This document shows positions 8,913-17,210 of a stretch of 64,000 nucleotides of DNA, one piece after another (positions within the stretch are counted from its first letter, which is position 1; each line of letters opens with the position of its first letter). This stretch comes from VRUE01 sp963705635 (GTDB lineage: Bacteria > Actinomycetota > Thermoleophilia > Solirubrobacterales > 70-9). The notes under the pieces were generated by a model. The model was not told where the DNA came from, did not search any database, and was given only the letters and a program-made list of their open reading frames with translations. The stretch is from positions 434,001 to 498,000 of the forward strand of contig CAVPKH010000003.1 of the NCBI GenBank assembly GCA_963705635.1, written 5' to 3'. The position numbers and the translations under genes are program-made.

Positions 8913-10451
8913 ATGCTCCGTCGCTCTCGCCGCCTGCTGACTCCTCTGATCCTCGTCGTTGCATTCGCCGCGATCGCCGCAGCCCCTGCTGCCGCGCCCG
9001 CCGCCGCGCCGAGCTCGCCATCCGCGGCCCACGCAAACGGCGGCGAGAGCGCTCGCCGCTCCAGCGCCAACGTGCGGCGCGCCTGGCCGGCGAAGAAGGC
9101 GCACCGGCCCAAGACCGCGATCGCCCGCTGGCTGGCGCTGCAGGTGGGCCCGAGCAAGCCGGTCGCCTGCTCGAAGCGCCCCGGCAAGGCCCGTGCCCGC
9201 TGCGTCGCCGCTCACCGCAAGGGCGCCTCGTCCTCGGCCGTGGCGCCGGTAGCGATGCGCGCCGCCGCCGCGAGGCCGGGCGCGAAGTCCGCGCAGACCG
9301 AGAAGGTCGCGCTGCGCCTCTCCACCGGTCGCCGGATCTCGTCGTTGCAGCTGATCCGCTCCTTCGACATCCCCGTCGACGACCCGTCCTACGAAAGGCT
9401 GCTCAACTGGTCCTGGACCTACGACTCGGCCGTCGCCGCCACCGCCTTCTCCTCGGTCGGCCTGCAGGATCAGGCCGGTCGCCTGCTCGACCAGCTGGCG
9501 GCGCTGCAGCACAAGGACGGCTCGGTCGAGTTCGCCTATGACGTGCTGACCGGCGAAAGCAGCGGCACCGTCCGCGCCGGCTCGGTCGCCTTCGACGCGA
9601 TCGCCTTCAGCGACTACGACTCGACCTTCGGCAGCACGCTCTACCTCGACAACGCCCGCCGCGCCGCCGACTACCTGCTGTCGCTGCGCAGCGACGAAGG
9701 CCTCGTGCGCGGTGGCCCGGACGTCAGGTGGGTCTCGACCCAGCACAACATCCTCACCCTGATCGCGCTCATGACCCTCTCCCAGCAGCTGCAGGAACAG
9801 GGCGACGAAGGCGGCGCGGCCGTCTATCGCGAGGCCGCCGAGGGGATCGCCAAGGGCATCGAATCGCAGCTGATCGTCCGCGACGGTGGGCTCGCCCACT
9901 TCCGCCAGGGCGTCGGCGACGAAGTCGTCCCGCTCGACACCCAGGCGCTCGGCATCGTCTACGCCATGTTCCGCAACGACGGCGACCTCGCCAAGCAGGT
10001 CTATGAGTACGCTCAGCAGAACTTCGCCATCGACGGTCGCTCGATCGCCCTGTCGAGCAAGAAGGCGAGCTACAACATGACCTACGAGGCCAAGGGGCCG
10101 TTCAACGGCTACCGCCCCTACATCGGCAAGAAGGCGCCGGACGTGCTCTGGTTCGAGGGGACCGCGGAGATGCGCTTCGTCTCGACCTTCCTCGGCCAGC
10201 CGACCGAAGCGCTCGACGCCAGCATGAACTCCTGGTGGGACATAACCCGCAAGCAGAACCTCGCCCCGCTCGGCGCCGACCGCACGATCACCAACAGCCC
10301 CTACAACGAGTACCACGTCTGGCCGACCGCGGCCGCCGGAGCCTGGACGGTCCTCAGCGGCGCCGCTCACGACACCGACTGGGCGAATCCGTCGCTTGTT
10401 CAGTCGCAGATAGACCAACAGCAGCAGGAAGTGCTGCAGCTGCTCAGGTAA
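8913..10451 (+). CDS. Secreted helical-barrel protein, possibly glycoside-hydrolase-like
   Basis: A 512-residue protein with a signal peptide (basic MLRRSRRLLTPL, hydrophobic core, Ala-rich region to about residue 40) and an Ala/Arg-rich linker. From about residue 150 the repeated helical hairpins with aromatic and acidic residues (WSWTYDSAVAA, GLVRGGPDVRWVSTQHN, PLDTQALGIVYAMF, EYHVWPTAAAGAWTVL) suggest an (alpha/alpha)6 barrel as in six-hairpin glycosidases. I do not recognise an exact family. The ATG at 8913 has AAGGA 5 bases upstream. Divergent from the glycosyltransferase/HEAT operon; a role in trimming the same polysaccharide is inference. Confidence 0.72.
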   Translation: MLRRSRRLLTPLILVVAFAAIAAAPAAAPAAAPSSPSAAHANGGESARRSSANVRRAWPAKKAHRPKTAIARWLALQVGPSKPVACSKRPGKARARCVAAHRKGASSSAVAPVAMRAAAARPGAKSAQTEKVALRLSTGRRISSLQLIRSFDIPVDDPSYERLLNWSWTYDSAVAATAFSSVGLQDQAGRLLDQLAALQHKDGSVEFAYDVLTGESSGTVRAGSVAFDAIAFSDYDSTFGSTLYLDNARRAADYLLSLRSDEGLVRGGPDVRWVSTQHNILTLIALMTLSQQLQEQGDEGGAAVYREAAEGIAKGIESQLIVRDGGLAHFRQGVGDEVVPLDTQALGIVYAMFRNDGDLAKQVYEYAQQNFAIDGRSIALSSKKASYNMTYEAKGPFNGYRPYIGKKAPDVLWFEGTAEMRFVSTFLGQPTEALDASMNSWWDITRKQNLAPLGADRTITNSPYNEYHVWPTAAAGAWTVLSGAAHDTDWANPSLVQSQIDQQQQEVLQLLR

Positions 10452-10464
10452 TCCCACCCGTTCG

Positions 10465-10504
10465 ACCGGCCCTGCGCTCCCGGGCGCAGGGCCGGTCTTT
10501 TCTT
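10465..10504 (+). terminator. Rho-independent terminator after the secreted barrel gene
   Basis: A 13-bp GC-rich perfect stem (arms 10465-10477 and 10484-10496), a 6-base loop and the tail CTTTTCTT, 13 bases after the TAA stop. Confidence 0.9.
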
Positions 10505-10603
10505 CAGTCAGCCTCATCGCTCGCCTAAGGACTTCGCCGTCAAGGATGCGGCGATCGGCTCGCGCGATCGGCTAGCTGACCACGACGATTCACCGTGCGA
10601 GCG

Positions 10604-11126
10604 CTACTCGAGGCCGCCCGACTCGCGCGGGGTGAGCTGCACGATCGGGATCGTCCGCTTCGCCCTTGCCGCTTCCCGCCGGTACGCCGCGTAGGGCGCG
10701 AAGACCCCGTCGGCGAGCGCCCAGAGCCTCTGGCGCTCAGCCTCGTCGACGACCACGGTCGCCCGCATCGCGACCCCACCGAACCTGACGTCCGGATCGG
10801 CTCGAAGGTTGTGAAACCAGGCCGGGTGCTTCTCCATGCCGAGCTTCGAGGCGACGATCGTGGCCCGCTCCCCGTCGTGGAAGTAGATGACCACATTGCG
10901 CCGCAGCGCGCCGCTCTTCGCCCCCCCGGGTTTCGAGCAGCGCAGTGGGCATGACCAGCCCGATGCCGAGACGCCCCCGCGTTGCCCGCACCAGATACGG
11001 ATCGACCTTCCAAACGAGGTTGACCGACAGGAACCTCCCCAGACGGGTGTTGGCGAGCGCGGCAAAGGCGCGGCTGAACAGGCTGGGAGGCTTGGTCGGG
11101 TCGACGTGCTTGAGCCGAGCGGGCAT
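10604..11126 (-). pseudogene. Frameshifted DDN-type nitroreductase (F420-dependent, deazaflavin oxidoreductase family)
   Basis: Two frames read together give one about 173-residue protein of the Ddn/F420H2-dependent oxidoreductase family: the N-terminal part (start ATG 11126 after a GAAGGAGA Shine-Dalgarno) runs to TALLETRG, and the C-terminal part continues AKSGALRRNVVIYF, DGERATIVASKLG and KHPAWFHNLRADPDV, all in family order. The frame breaks at a run of seven G on the minus strand (10921-10927); removing one G restores TRGAKSG. It is either a recent pseudogene, a phase-variable tract or a sequencing error. The intact enzyme would use F420, made by genes later in this window. Confidence 0.85.
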
Positions 11127-11287
11127 CGCGGGGGTCTCCTTCGGGTGTGAGTCAGCCGATGGGGCGCCGCCCCATCGGCGCACAGCCTCCCAAAATGGCT
11201 GGGCCGTCAAATGCCGCCGCGAGGTCAGGCGCCAGCTCGACGGAACCTGCCTATCCTTCCCCCTGACATGGAGCGGGCAGGGACTCG

Positions 11288-12544
11288 ATGAAGCCAGGCC
11301 TCACCGGATCGCTGGCGACCGCTGGGCTGCTGCTCGTCCATTTGGCGCTGTGGGCGCCGACCGCGCTTGCCGTCGCTCCGGGCAACGACGACTTCGCCGA
11401 CCGCGAGGCGCTCAGCGGCAGCCTCCCGATCGAGGTTTCGCGGTCAAACGCGGGAGCGACGAAAGAGGCGGGCGAGTCGCTCGAAAGCTTCACGGCCGCC
11501 GGCCACTCGGTCTGGTTCAAATGGCAGGCGCCCAGCAGCGGATGGACCACGATTGGCAGCTGCCGGGGCGCGATCTCGCCCGTCGTCGCGATTTTCGAAG
11601 GGGCCACCCTCGAATCCCTCTCGAAGGTGGCGAGGGTGGGAATCGTCGAGCACTCGAGCGAAGGGCCCAACTGCCCATCGGTCGAACAGGAGTTCACGAT
11701 CAAGGCGATTGCGGGCACCACCTATGCGATCGCGGTCGACGGCAACACCAACCCCTCGATCGAGCCGCCCGCCACCGAAGGCGAATTCAAGCTCCGGGTC
11801 GAATCCACGCCGCCCCCGCCCAACGACGACTTCCAAGGCGCCACGATCCTCGCAGGCGAGACCTTCGGAGAACCCGGGCCCGACCGCTTCTACCGCGCCG
11901 AAGCACCGGGTTACACCTGGGGCGCGACCAAGGAGGCCGGCGAGCCAAACCACGGGGGCAACCAGGGGGGCGCTTCGGTCTGGTACTCGTGGACGGCCCC
12001 GGCGTCCGGCACGGCCAGCCTGAGTGCGTGCTGCTCCTTCGCCTCCGAACGGGTCGGCGTCTACGCCGGCGACGCCGTCGACAGCCTCACCACGGTCGCC
12101 GAATCTGAATTCCCACCATTTCCCGCCAGCGCGGGTGAGACCTACCTGATCGCCATCGACGGGACCTTCCAGCCGGGAGACGGCGCGCCCCGGATGGGCA
12201 GCTTCGTCGTCCGGGTCTCAATGCCGCTGCCCTCGCCCCCTCCCCTCCCGAGCCTGTCCGTCCCACCCCTTCCCCCGGCGCCCGACACGAATCCACCGGC
12301 GACGACGATCGTCAAGCGCAGGCTGGCATCGCCGAAGCGAAAGGCCGTCTTCGGATTCCGGTCCAGTGAGCCGGGCAGCAGCTTCCAATGCAGGCTCGAC
12401 GGCCGTCCCTTCACCGCCTGCAAATCCCCCAAGACCTACAGGCACCTGCATGCGGGACAGCACACCTTCGAAGTCATCGCTCTGGACGCCGCCGGTAACG
12501 AGGACTCCACCCCGGCGACCTCCAGGCTGCAGGTCCCAAAGTAG
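11288..12544 (+). CDS. Secreted protein with two PPC-like domains and a C-terminal Ig-like module
   Basis: 418 residues. A signal peptide ends near residue 29 (GLLLVHLALWAPTALA). Two repeats of a PPC-type beta domain follow, each starting NDDF and containing GATKEAGE and SVW(F/Y)xW (about 33-175 and 178-310). After a Pro-rich linker, about residues 340-418 form an Ig-like module with FQCRLDGRPFTACKSPKTY and GQHTFEVIALDAAGNEDSTPA. The same module closes the protein at 62070-64000. Probably extracellular; the partner is unknown. Start supported by position at the signal peptide. Confidence 0.82.
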   Translation: MKPGLTGSLATAGLLLVHLALWAPTALAVAPGNDDFADREALSGSLPIEVSRSNAGATKEAGESLESFTAAGHSVWFKWQAPSSGWTTIGSCRGAISPVVAIFEGATLESLSKVARVGIVEHSSEGPNCPSVEQEFTIKAIAGTTYAIAVDGNTNPSIEPPATEGEFKLRVESTPPPPNDDFQGATILAGETFGEPGPDRFYRAEAPGYTWGATKEAGEPNHGGNQGGASVWYSWTAPASGTASLSACCSFASERVGVYAGDAVDSLTTVAESEFPPFPASAGETYLIAIDGTFQPGDGAPRMGSFVVRVSMPLPSPPPLPSLSVPPLPPAPDTNPPATTIVKRRLASPKRKAVFGFRSSEPGSSFQCRLDGRPFTACKSPKTYRHLHAGQHTFEVIALDAAGNEDSTPATSRLQVPK

Positions 12545-12560
12545 GTCGACCGAGCTCCGG

Positions 12561-13310
12561 CTAACCGGACGGTGTTTGAGCCGAGCGCTCGGCGAGGCCG
12601 TCGGCAGGCTGCATCGCCGCCCGCAGGTAGCCGCTGATCAGCGGGTGCGGAGAGCCCGCTGACGAGCTCAGCTGTGGCACGAACAGGGTCGCGATGTAGA
12701 AACGGTGGTCGGGCAGCTCGAGGACCCGGGCCTCGCCATCTTGATCTTCTCCGACGATCCGCAGGCCACCCTCGTGCAGGCGGCGTTGGTGCTCTGGGTT
12801 GAGGCCGAAGTCGCAGTAGTACCGCTCCATCGCCTCCGTTCGCCCGTAGCAGCGGGCGGCGCGCGAGTCGCTCGCCAGCCGAACCGCCATGGTCTGGCCG
12901 GCGAGCGAGCACGAAAGCTCGGAGATGAACAGATCCGAGGCGTAGGGGTCGTACTCGGCGTGCTGCGCCTCCTCGAAGCCGAGCACGTGGCGCGCGTACT
13001 CGATGACCGCGTGCTGAAAGCCGCCGCAGGTCCCGAGGAAGGGCAGACCCGACTCACGCGCGAGCCGTATCGCGCGCAGGGCTCCGTCGAGGCTCCTGTA
13101 CGGGCTTCCCGGCGCACACCAAAGCGCATCGTGAGCGACGGCCAGCTGAGCGAGGTCGGCGCCCTCGAGCGATCTCGTCCCCAACCAGTGGACGTCCACC
13201 TCCGCGCCAAGCTCCGACGCGGCGTGCCCGATGCCCTCGTTCGTCGCTGGATGGGGCGGGAACCGAGGGTCGAAGTCGCCGATTACGCCAATCGAAATCT
13301 GCCGTTCCAT
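12561..13310 (-). CDS. CTP synthase C-terminal-like glutamine amidotransferase domain protein
   Basis: 249 residues resembling only the class I amidotransferase half of CTP synthase, as in the family named CTP synthase C-terminal region-related (seleno)protein. The nucleophile elbow FLGTCGGFQHAV is intact. The usual His-Glu of the triad (FHPE in CTP synthase) is replaced by FVPQ near the C-terminus, so glutaminase activity is doubtful or uses other residues. The ATG at 13310 is chosen because TACGCT lies 6 bases upstream; a longer frame would run through the divergent gene. Confidence 0.8.
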   Translation of the reverse strand: MERQISIGVIGDFDPRFPPHPATNEGIGHAASELGAEVDVHWLGTRSLEGADLAQLAVAHDALWCAPGSPYRSLDGALRAIRLARESGLPFLGTCGGFQHAVIEYARHVLGFEEAQHAEYDPYASDLFISELSCSLAGQTMAVRLASDSRAARCYGRTEAMERYYCDFGLNPEHQRRLHEGGLRIVGEDQDGEARVLELPDHRFYIATLFVPQLSSSAGSPHPLISGYLRAAMQPADGLAERSAQTPSG

Positions 13311-13316
13311 GGCGCG

Positions 13317-13354
13317 AGCGTACCGTGAGGCTCTGGCCAAGACGACGGTACCCT
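13317..13354. promoter_or_regulatory. Divergent -10 boxes for the amidotransferase and the 13363 gene
   Basis: TACGCT (minus strand, 13317-13322) is 6 bases before the ATG at 13310. TACCCT (plus strand, 13349-13354) is 8 bases before the GTG at 13363. Both fit leaderless starts and share a 52-base divergent region. Confidence 0.45.
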
Positions 13355-13362
13355 CAGCCGCT

Positions 13363-14337
13363 GTGAAGGTGATCATCTCCTATCCATACTCCGGCGCCCT
13401 CTACTGGTGGTTTGGCCAGGAGCGAGAGTTTGCCCTTCCGAAGACACCGCAGCACTCCTACTACGCGGCGTTGTTCGGCGACGTCGACAGGCACCTCGAC
13501 GTCGCACTGACCTCTGCCCTCGTCTACGAGGAGTTCCTCATCCCGGCGGCGGATGCCGCGTATCCCGGCCTGGGAAACCTGCAGCACCACTCCCCCGCCG
13601 ACCTTGGACTGGAAGTCAGCGAATGGGATCCGATTCAGATCGCGCAAAAACTCACCATTCCCCTCAACGAGTACTGGCAGGAGGATCCCGTCCTCGGACA
13701 GCTGCTCGCGGGAAAAGACGAAGTAGACGTGCACATGGAGTTGATGTACGCGATCGCGGACGCGCTGCTGGCGGCTGAGCACCGAGTCCCGGTCCTCTGC
13801 TCGGATGGGCGTCGGGCCACGGTTCAGCGCTTGATCGAGCTCGGTGTCGTGCCGGTCGAGCCGGAGATCGTGGACCAGTTCAGGCGAGGGAACGCCGCCG
13901 GCCAAATGGTCGATTCCTACGCCCAGGTCACCGGCCTCACCTTTGGCACCGATGGCATTCGCGAGTTCGTCGACCTGAAGGAAGCTTCCCCGTTGCGGGA
14001 GTACGCCCAAGGCTTTCAGCGGGCGCTCGCAAGCCCCGGAACGGCGTCGGAACACGACTTCTACGAGGCGATCGCGGTCGCGATGGAATCGAAGCAGGTG
14101 GCGGAACAGGTTCGCGGCACCTTCGAGGCAACAAGTCGCGTGATGAGCGTCCTCGGCCTGATCCCCGGCGTGGGCACGGTCACCGGCCTGGCGGACCTCG
14201 GAAGCGACGCGGCGGCCGCGACCGCCCAGGCACGCGCCGACGGCCTCAGCTGGTTCGAACTCAGCCAAACCGTGGCCGGCGCCCGCAACCGCGCGGCTAT
14301 CGAGGCAAAGCTGCGGGCTCTCGGGATCAGGGGCTAG
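13363..14337 (+). CDS. Hypothetical protein (324 aa)
   Basis: I do not recognise the family. The N-terminal part (VKVIISYPYSGALYWW) looks like a compact alpha/beta or helical domain rich in aromatics. Near residues 260-285 there is a Gly-rich hydrophobic segment SVLGLIPGVGTVTGLADLGSDAA that could insert in or associate with a membrane, followed by a charged C-terminal helix. No signal peptide. GTG 13363 is chosen over an upstream in-frame ATG that would overlap the divergent amidotransferase gene, and because of the TACCCT box. Confidence 0.6.
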   Translation: MKVIISYPYSGALYWWFGQEREFALPKTPQHSYYAALFGDVDRHLDVALTSALVYEEFLIPAADAAYPGLGNLQHHSPADLGLEVSEWDPIQIAQKLTIPLNEYWQEDPVLGQLLAGKDEVDVHMELMYAIADALLAAEHRVPVLCSDGRRATVQRLIELGVVPVEPEIVDQFRRGNAAGQMVDSYAQVTGLTFGTDGIREFVDLKEASPLREYAQGFQRALASPGTASEHDFYEAIAVAMESKQVAEQVRGTFEATSRVMSVLGLIPGVGTVTGLADLGSDAAAATAQARADGLSWFELSQTVAGARNRAAIEAKLRALGIRG

Positions 14338-14375
14338 GGGCAGCAGCGAGGGTGGCGGCACGAGGGCCGAGCGCC

Positions 14376-14957
14376 TCAGGGCTCCTGCGCGCCGTCCTCC
14401 CCCTCCTCAGTGCCCGTGGCCCCCGGGAGCGATGGCTCGGAGGCGGCCATCGGGCCCGTCAGGGCGGCGACCGTCACGGCCCCCAGCCCGGCGAACGTCG
14501 CGCCCAGGACCAAGCCCTGCAGCCAGCGCGACTCCAGGTCAGGCTGGCCGAGGACGAGGACCGAGAGCACCTCGCCAGCGACGAGCACCAGCAGCGCCAG
14601 CACCATCAACAATCGCTGCTGGACGTAGGCGAAGGACCGTCCTCTCTGGAGTGCCTTCGCGGCGCCGACCACGTCCCCCGGAGTCGGGTGCTCGCCCAGC
14701 GCCTCCTTCAGTTCGGCTTTGAACGAAGCGCGCACCTGCTTGAACGGGACGAGGTCGATCCTGAAGAAGCGCGCCTCAACCGCGAGCACGAGCAAGAGGA
14801 CGGGAATGATCTGAGCCGTGGCTTCGTAGAAGGCCACCTCGTAAGCGCTTGAGCTGGCGCCCAGCGCCAGGCCGATCGCGAACGCCAACGCGGTGACCGC
14901 GGCGGGCAGCCCGATCCGAAACGGGAACGCGAGCTGGACGAGAAAACTGGCAATCAC
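14376..14957 (-). CDS. Four-span membrane protein of unknown function
   Basis: 193 residues with two N-terminal hydrophobic spans (LVQLAFPFRIGLPAAVTALAF; AQIIPVLLLVLAVEARF), a charged cytoplasmic stretch of about 50 residues, two further spans (LLMVLALLVLVAGEVLSVLVL; LVLGATFAGLGAVTVAALT) and an acidic tail. A GGGGGAGGAAGG Shine-Dalgarno precedes the GTG start at 14957. No family recognised. Confidence 0.7.
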   Translation of the reverse strand: MIASFLVQLAFPFRIGLPAAVTALAFAIGLALGASSSAYEVAFYEATAQIIPVLLLVLAVEARFFRIDLVPFKQVRASFKAELKEALGEHPTPGDVVGAAKALQRGRSFAYVQQRLLMVLALLVLVAGEVLSVLVLGQPDLESRWLQGLVLGATFAGLGAVTVAALTGPMAASEPSLPGATGTEEGEDGAQEP

Positions 14958-15014
14958 CCGCGGCCTTCCTCCCCCTCTCTCACCCCCGAAATGTCCCAGG
15001 GCGGGCGGACGAGG

Positions 15015-16706
15015 TCAGGCCCGGTCGCGTAGCTGAAGTCGTTCGGCCGCGAAGAGCTCGTGGACCAGCTTGATCGCGATCGAGCCCTCGCCGACCGCCG
15101 AGGCGACGCGGTTCATCGAGCCGTGCCGGACGTCTCCGGCGGCGAAGACGCCGGGCATGCTGGTCTCGAGCGAGAACGGCTTGCGCTCTAGCGGCCAGGT
15201 CCCGTCGCTCTCGAGATCCGCTCCGGTGCGAATGAACCCGCCGCCGCCCAGCGTGCACGCCGCCGGCAGCCAGTCCGTGTTCGGGCGGGCGCCGATCATC
15301 AGGAAGAGCTCATCGGCTGCGACCGTCTCCGTGGCGCCATCGGCGCGGGAACGGAGGACCAGGCGCTCGAGCCAGCCGTCCCCGCCTCCGCCCCCGCCGA
15401 CGACCTCGGTCCCGAGGCGCAGATCGATGTTGGGCGCGCCTTCGACCTGCCTCACCAGGTAGTGCGACATGCCCTTTTCGAGCGACTCGGCCCGCACGAC
15501 CAGCGTCACCCGGCGGGCGTATTCGGCCAGGTGCAGCGCCGCCTGGCCAGCCGAGTTGGCGCCGCCGACGACGTACACCTCCTCGTCGACCGTCGTCGGC
15601 GCCTCTGAGGCGGGGCCGCCGTAGAAGACCCCGGCCCCGACCAGGGCCTCGAGCTCGGGGACGCCGAGCCGGCGGTAGGTGGCGCCGGTGGCGAGGATGA
15701 CCGCGGCGGCGCTGACCTCGCCGCCGTCGGAGAGCGCGACGTGAAGGCGGTCGCCCTCGCGCCGGATCGCGGTCGCGTCGTGCATGAAGGCGAACTTGGC
15801 GCCGAAGACCCAGGCCTGCTCGTAGGCGCTCTCCGCCAGCCGACGACCGCTGACCCCGCGCGGGAAGCCCAGGTAGTTGCGGATCAGCGAGCTCGAGGTC
15901 GCCTGGCCGCCGATACCGCCGTCGTCGACAACCAGCGTCCGGAAGCCCTCGGAGGCGCCGTAGACCGCTGCCGAGAGGCCGGCCGGGCCGCCGCCGACGA
16001 TGACGACGTCGTACTCGCGCCGATCGGGGTCGATGGTGGCGCCGGCGGCGCTGGCCAGCTCCAGGTTGGTCGGGTTGGCGAGGACGGTGCCGTTCGGGAA
16101 GACGACGAGGGGCAGCGGCTCCCCGTCGCCTGATTCCGCCACCAGCGCGCGGCCGTCGGGCGAATCGGCGAGCAGGAACGCGTGCGGCACCGCGCAGCGG
16201 CCGAGCACCTCTTTCAGCTCGTGGGCCCTGCCCGTCCACGACTCGCTGATGATGCGGACGGTATGCGGCGAGACCCGCCGCGCGTGGGCCCACTCGAGCA
16301 GAAAGGTCGAGACCGACTGGTGGAACAGCTCGTCCGGTGACTGCGACGGTCTGATCACGTAGTACTCGATCTGCCGCCGCGCCATCGCCTCGAAGATCTC
16401 CTCGGCGGTCCGGCCGTCTCCCCAGCTGCCCCACTCGATCAGCAGCCCCCGCTGAGCGTGCGCGTGGAGATCGCGCACCTTGCCCAGCAGCTCGCCCCCC
16501 GTCGTCCGGCCGAGCCACTGCGCGGCGAGGACGAGCGCGACGTCTTCACCCACGGCTGCCAGCGCCTCGAGCTCCACCATCGCCTCCTCTGCCGAGGAGG
16601 CGCAGACGACGCGGTAGCTGCGTGAATAGCGGTCGATCAGCTCGCGTTCGACGGCGCGCAGCGAGCGCTCGTCTTCGTCGATGGCGAAAAGGACGGGGGT
16701 GGACAC
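15015..16706 (-). CDS. Fused degenerate receiver domain / thioredoxin reductase-like flavoprotein
   Basis: 563 residues. About 1-130 is a CheY-like domain (LFAIDEDERSLRAVERELIDRYS) but the phospho-acceptor strand reads VALVLAAQWLGRTTGGELL with no Asp. About 130-215 is a linker/thioredoxin-like segment. From about 220 there is a class II pyridine-nucleotide oxidoreductase: VVIVGGGPAGLSAAVYG (FAD), VYVVGGANSAGQAALHLAE (NADPH) and GVFAAGDVRHGSMNRVASAVGEGS. The redox CxxC of thioredoxin reductase (CATCDG) is replaced by VFYGGP, so electrons must leave another way. GTG at 16706 is preferred because TACTTT lies 6 bases upstream. Confidence 0.88.
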   Translation of the reverse strand: MSTPVLFAIDEDERSLRAVERELIDRYSRSYRVVCASSAEEAMVELEALAAVGEDVALVLAAQWLGRTTGGELLGKVRDLHAHAQRGLLIEWGSWGDGRTAEEIFEAMARRQIEYYVIRPSQSPDELFHQSVSTFLLEWAHARRVSPHTVRIISESWTGRAHELKEVLGRCAVPHAFLLADSPDGRALVAESGDGEPLPLVVFPNGTVLANPTNLELASAAGATIDPDRREYDVVIVGGGPAGLSAAVYGASEGFRTLVVDDGGIGGQATSSSLIRNYLGFPRGVSGRRLAESAYEQAWVFGAKFAFMHDATAIRREGDRLHVALSDGGEVSAAAVILATGATYRRLGVPELEALVGAGVFYGGPASEAPTTVDEEVYVVGGANSAGQAALHLAEYARRVTLVVRAESLEKGMSHYLVRQVEGAPNIDLRLGTEVVGGGGGGDGWLERLVLRSRADGATETVAADELFLMIGARPNTDWLPAACTLGGGGFIRTGADLESDGTWPLERKPFSLETSMPGVFAAGDVRHGSMNRVASAVGEGSIAIKLVHELFAAERLQLRDRA

Positions 16707-16712
16707 GACCAA

Positions 16713-16718
16713 AAAGTA
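16713..16718 (-). promoter_or_regulatory. -10 box (TACTTT) of the receiver-reductase gene
   Basis: TACTTT on the minus strand, 6 bases before GTG 16706, in the same arrangement as other leaderless genes here. An in-frame TTG at 16712 would overlap the spacer. Confidence 0.45.
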
Positions 16719-16782
16719 CCGCCCCCGCTGACGACATCACGGGTTCGCCGAGACCCTCATCGCCATGTCGCCATATTGATCC

Positions 16783-16815
16783 GCGCGGGGGCCGCCGAAG
16801 TGGCAACCCCCGCGC
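16783..16815 (-). terminator. Hairpin between the small Pro-rich gene and the reductase gene
   Basis: 9-bp arms GCGCGGGGG/CCCCCGCGC (16783-16791, 16807-16815) plus an inner 3-bp extension. It lies 20 bases past the stop of the upstream minus-strand gene. There is no T tract, so termination activity is uncertain. Confidence 0.45.
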
Positions 16816-16834
16816 TCGGACCTGCTCGTCGCTA

Positions 16835-17056
16835 CTAGCGTGGGCGATACTCGCCGGGCGGTGGCGGCGGTACGGGGTTGCCGCCCGCCTCCTGGCGACG
16901 ACGGAGTGCCTCCGCCGGCGCCTCCATCAGGCCTTTGGCGATCTGGTCGGCCTGAAACCAGGGCGCTGCATCGGGACTCACGGGTGATACCTGCGACTGC
17001 TCAGGTCGCGGTGGAATCGATGGTTGCTTAGGGGGATCAGGAGAAAAGAAACCCAT
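16835..17056 (-). CDS. Small proline-rich protein (73 aa)
   Basis: A hydrophilic protein with Pro-rich ends (FSPDPPKQPSIPPRPEQ and NPVPPPPPGEYRPR) and a short central helix AAPWFQADQIAKGLMEAPAEALRRRQ. No signal peptide or membrane span. A strong Shine-Dalgarno (GAAGGAG) lies 7 bases before the ATG, the main reason for believing it is translated. Family and function not recognised. Confidence 0.55.
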   Translation of the reverse strand: MGFFSPDPPKQPSIPPRPEQSQVSPVSPDAAPWFQADQIAKGLMEAPAEALRRRQEAGGNPVPPPPPGEYRPR

Positions 17057-17169
17057 GTCATCACTCCTTCGTCTGACATTTCCGGTGGGCGCTGCCCGCC
17101 GGCCACCGCCAAGAGCCTCAGCTGCCCTTGACGAGATGCAGTATCTGGCGCGGCGATGAGGTTGTCATC

Positions 17170-17210
17170 GGGCAATGGGGGGAGTTCCGTTGAAAATCCC
17201 CCCATTGCCC
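17170..17210. repeat. Palindrome J: 14-bp perfect arms abutting the LuxR stop codon
   Basis: GGGCAATGGGGGGA (17170-17183) and its exact complement (17197-17210), 13-base loop. The inner arm touches the TAG stop of the minus-strand LuxR gene, so it may terminate that transcript, although no T tract follows. Compare palindromes B and E, which also overlap stop codons. Confidence 0.7.

Noticed and set aside
12561..13310. Selenoprotein version of the CTP-synthase-like family
   Set aside because: The active-site codon encodes Cys and no in-frame TGA or SECIS-like hairpin was seen.
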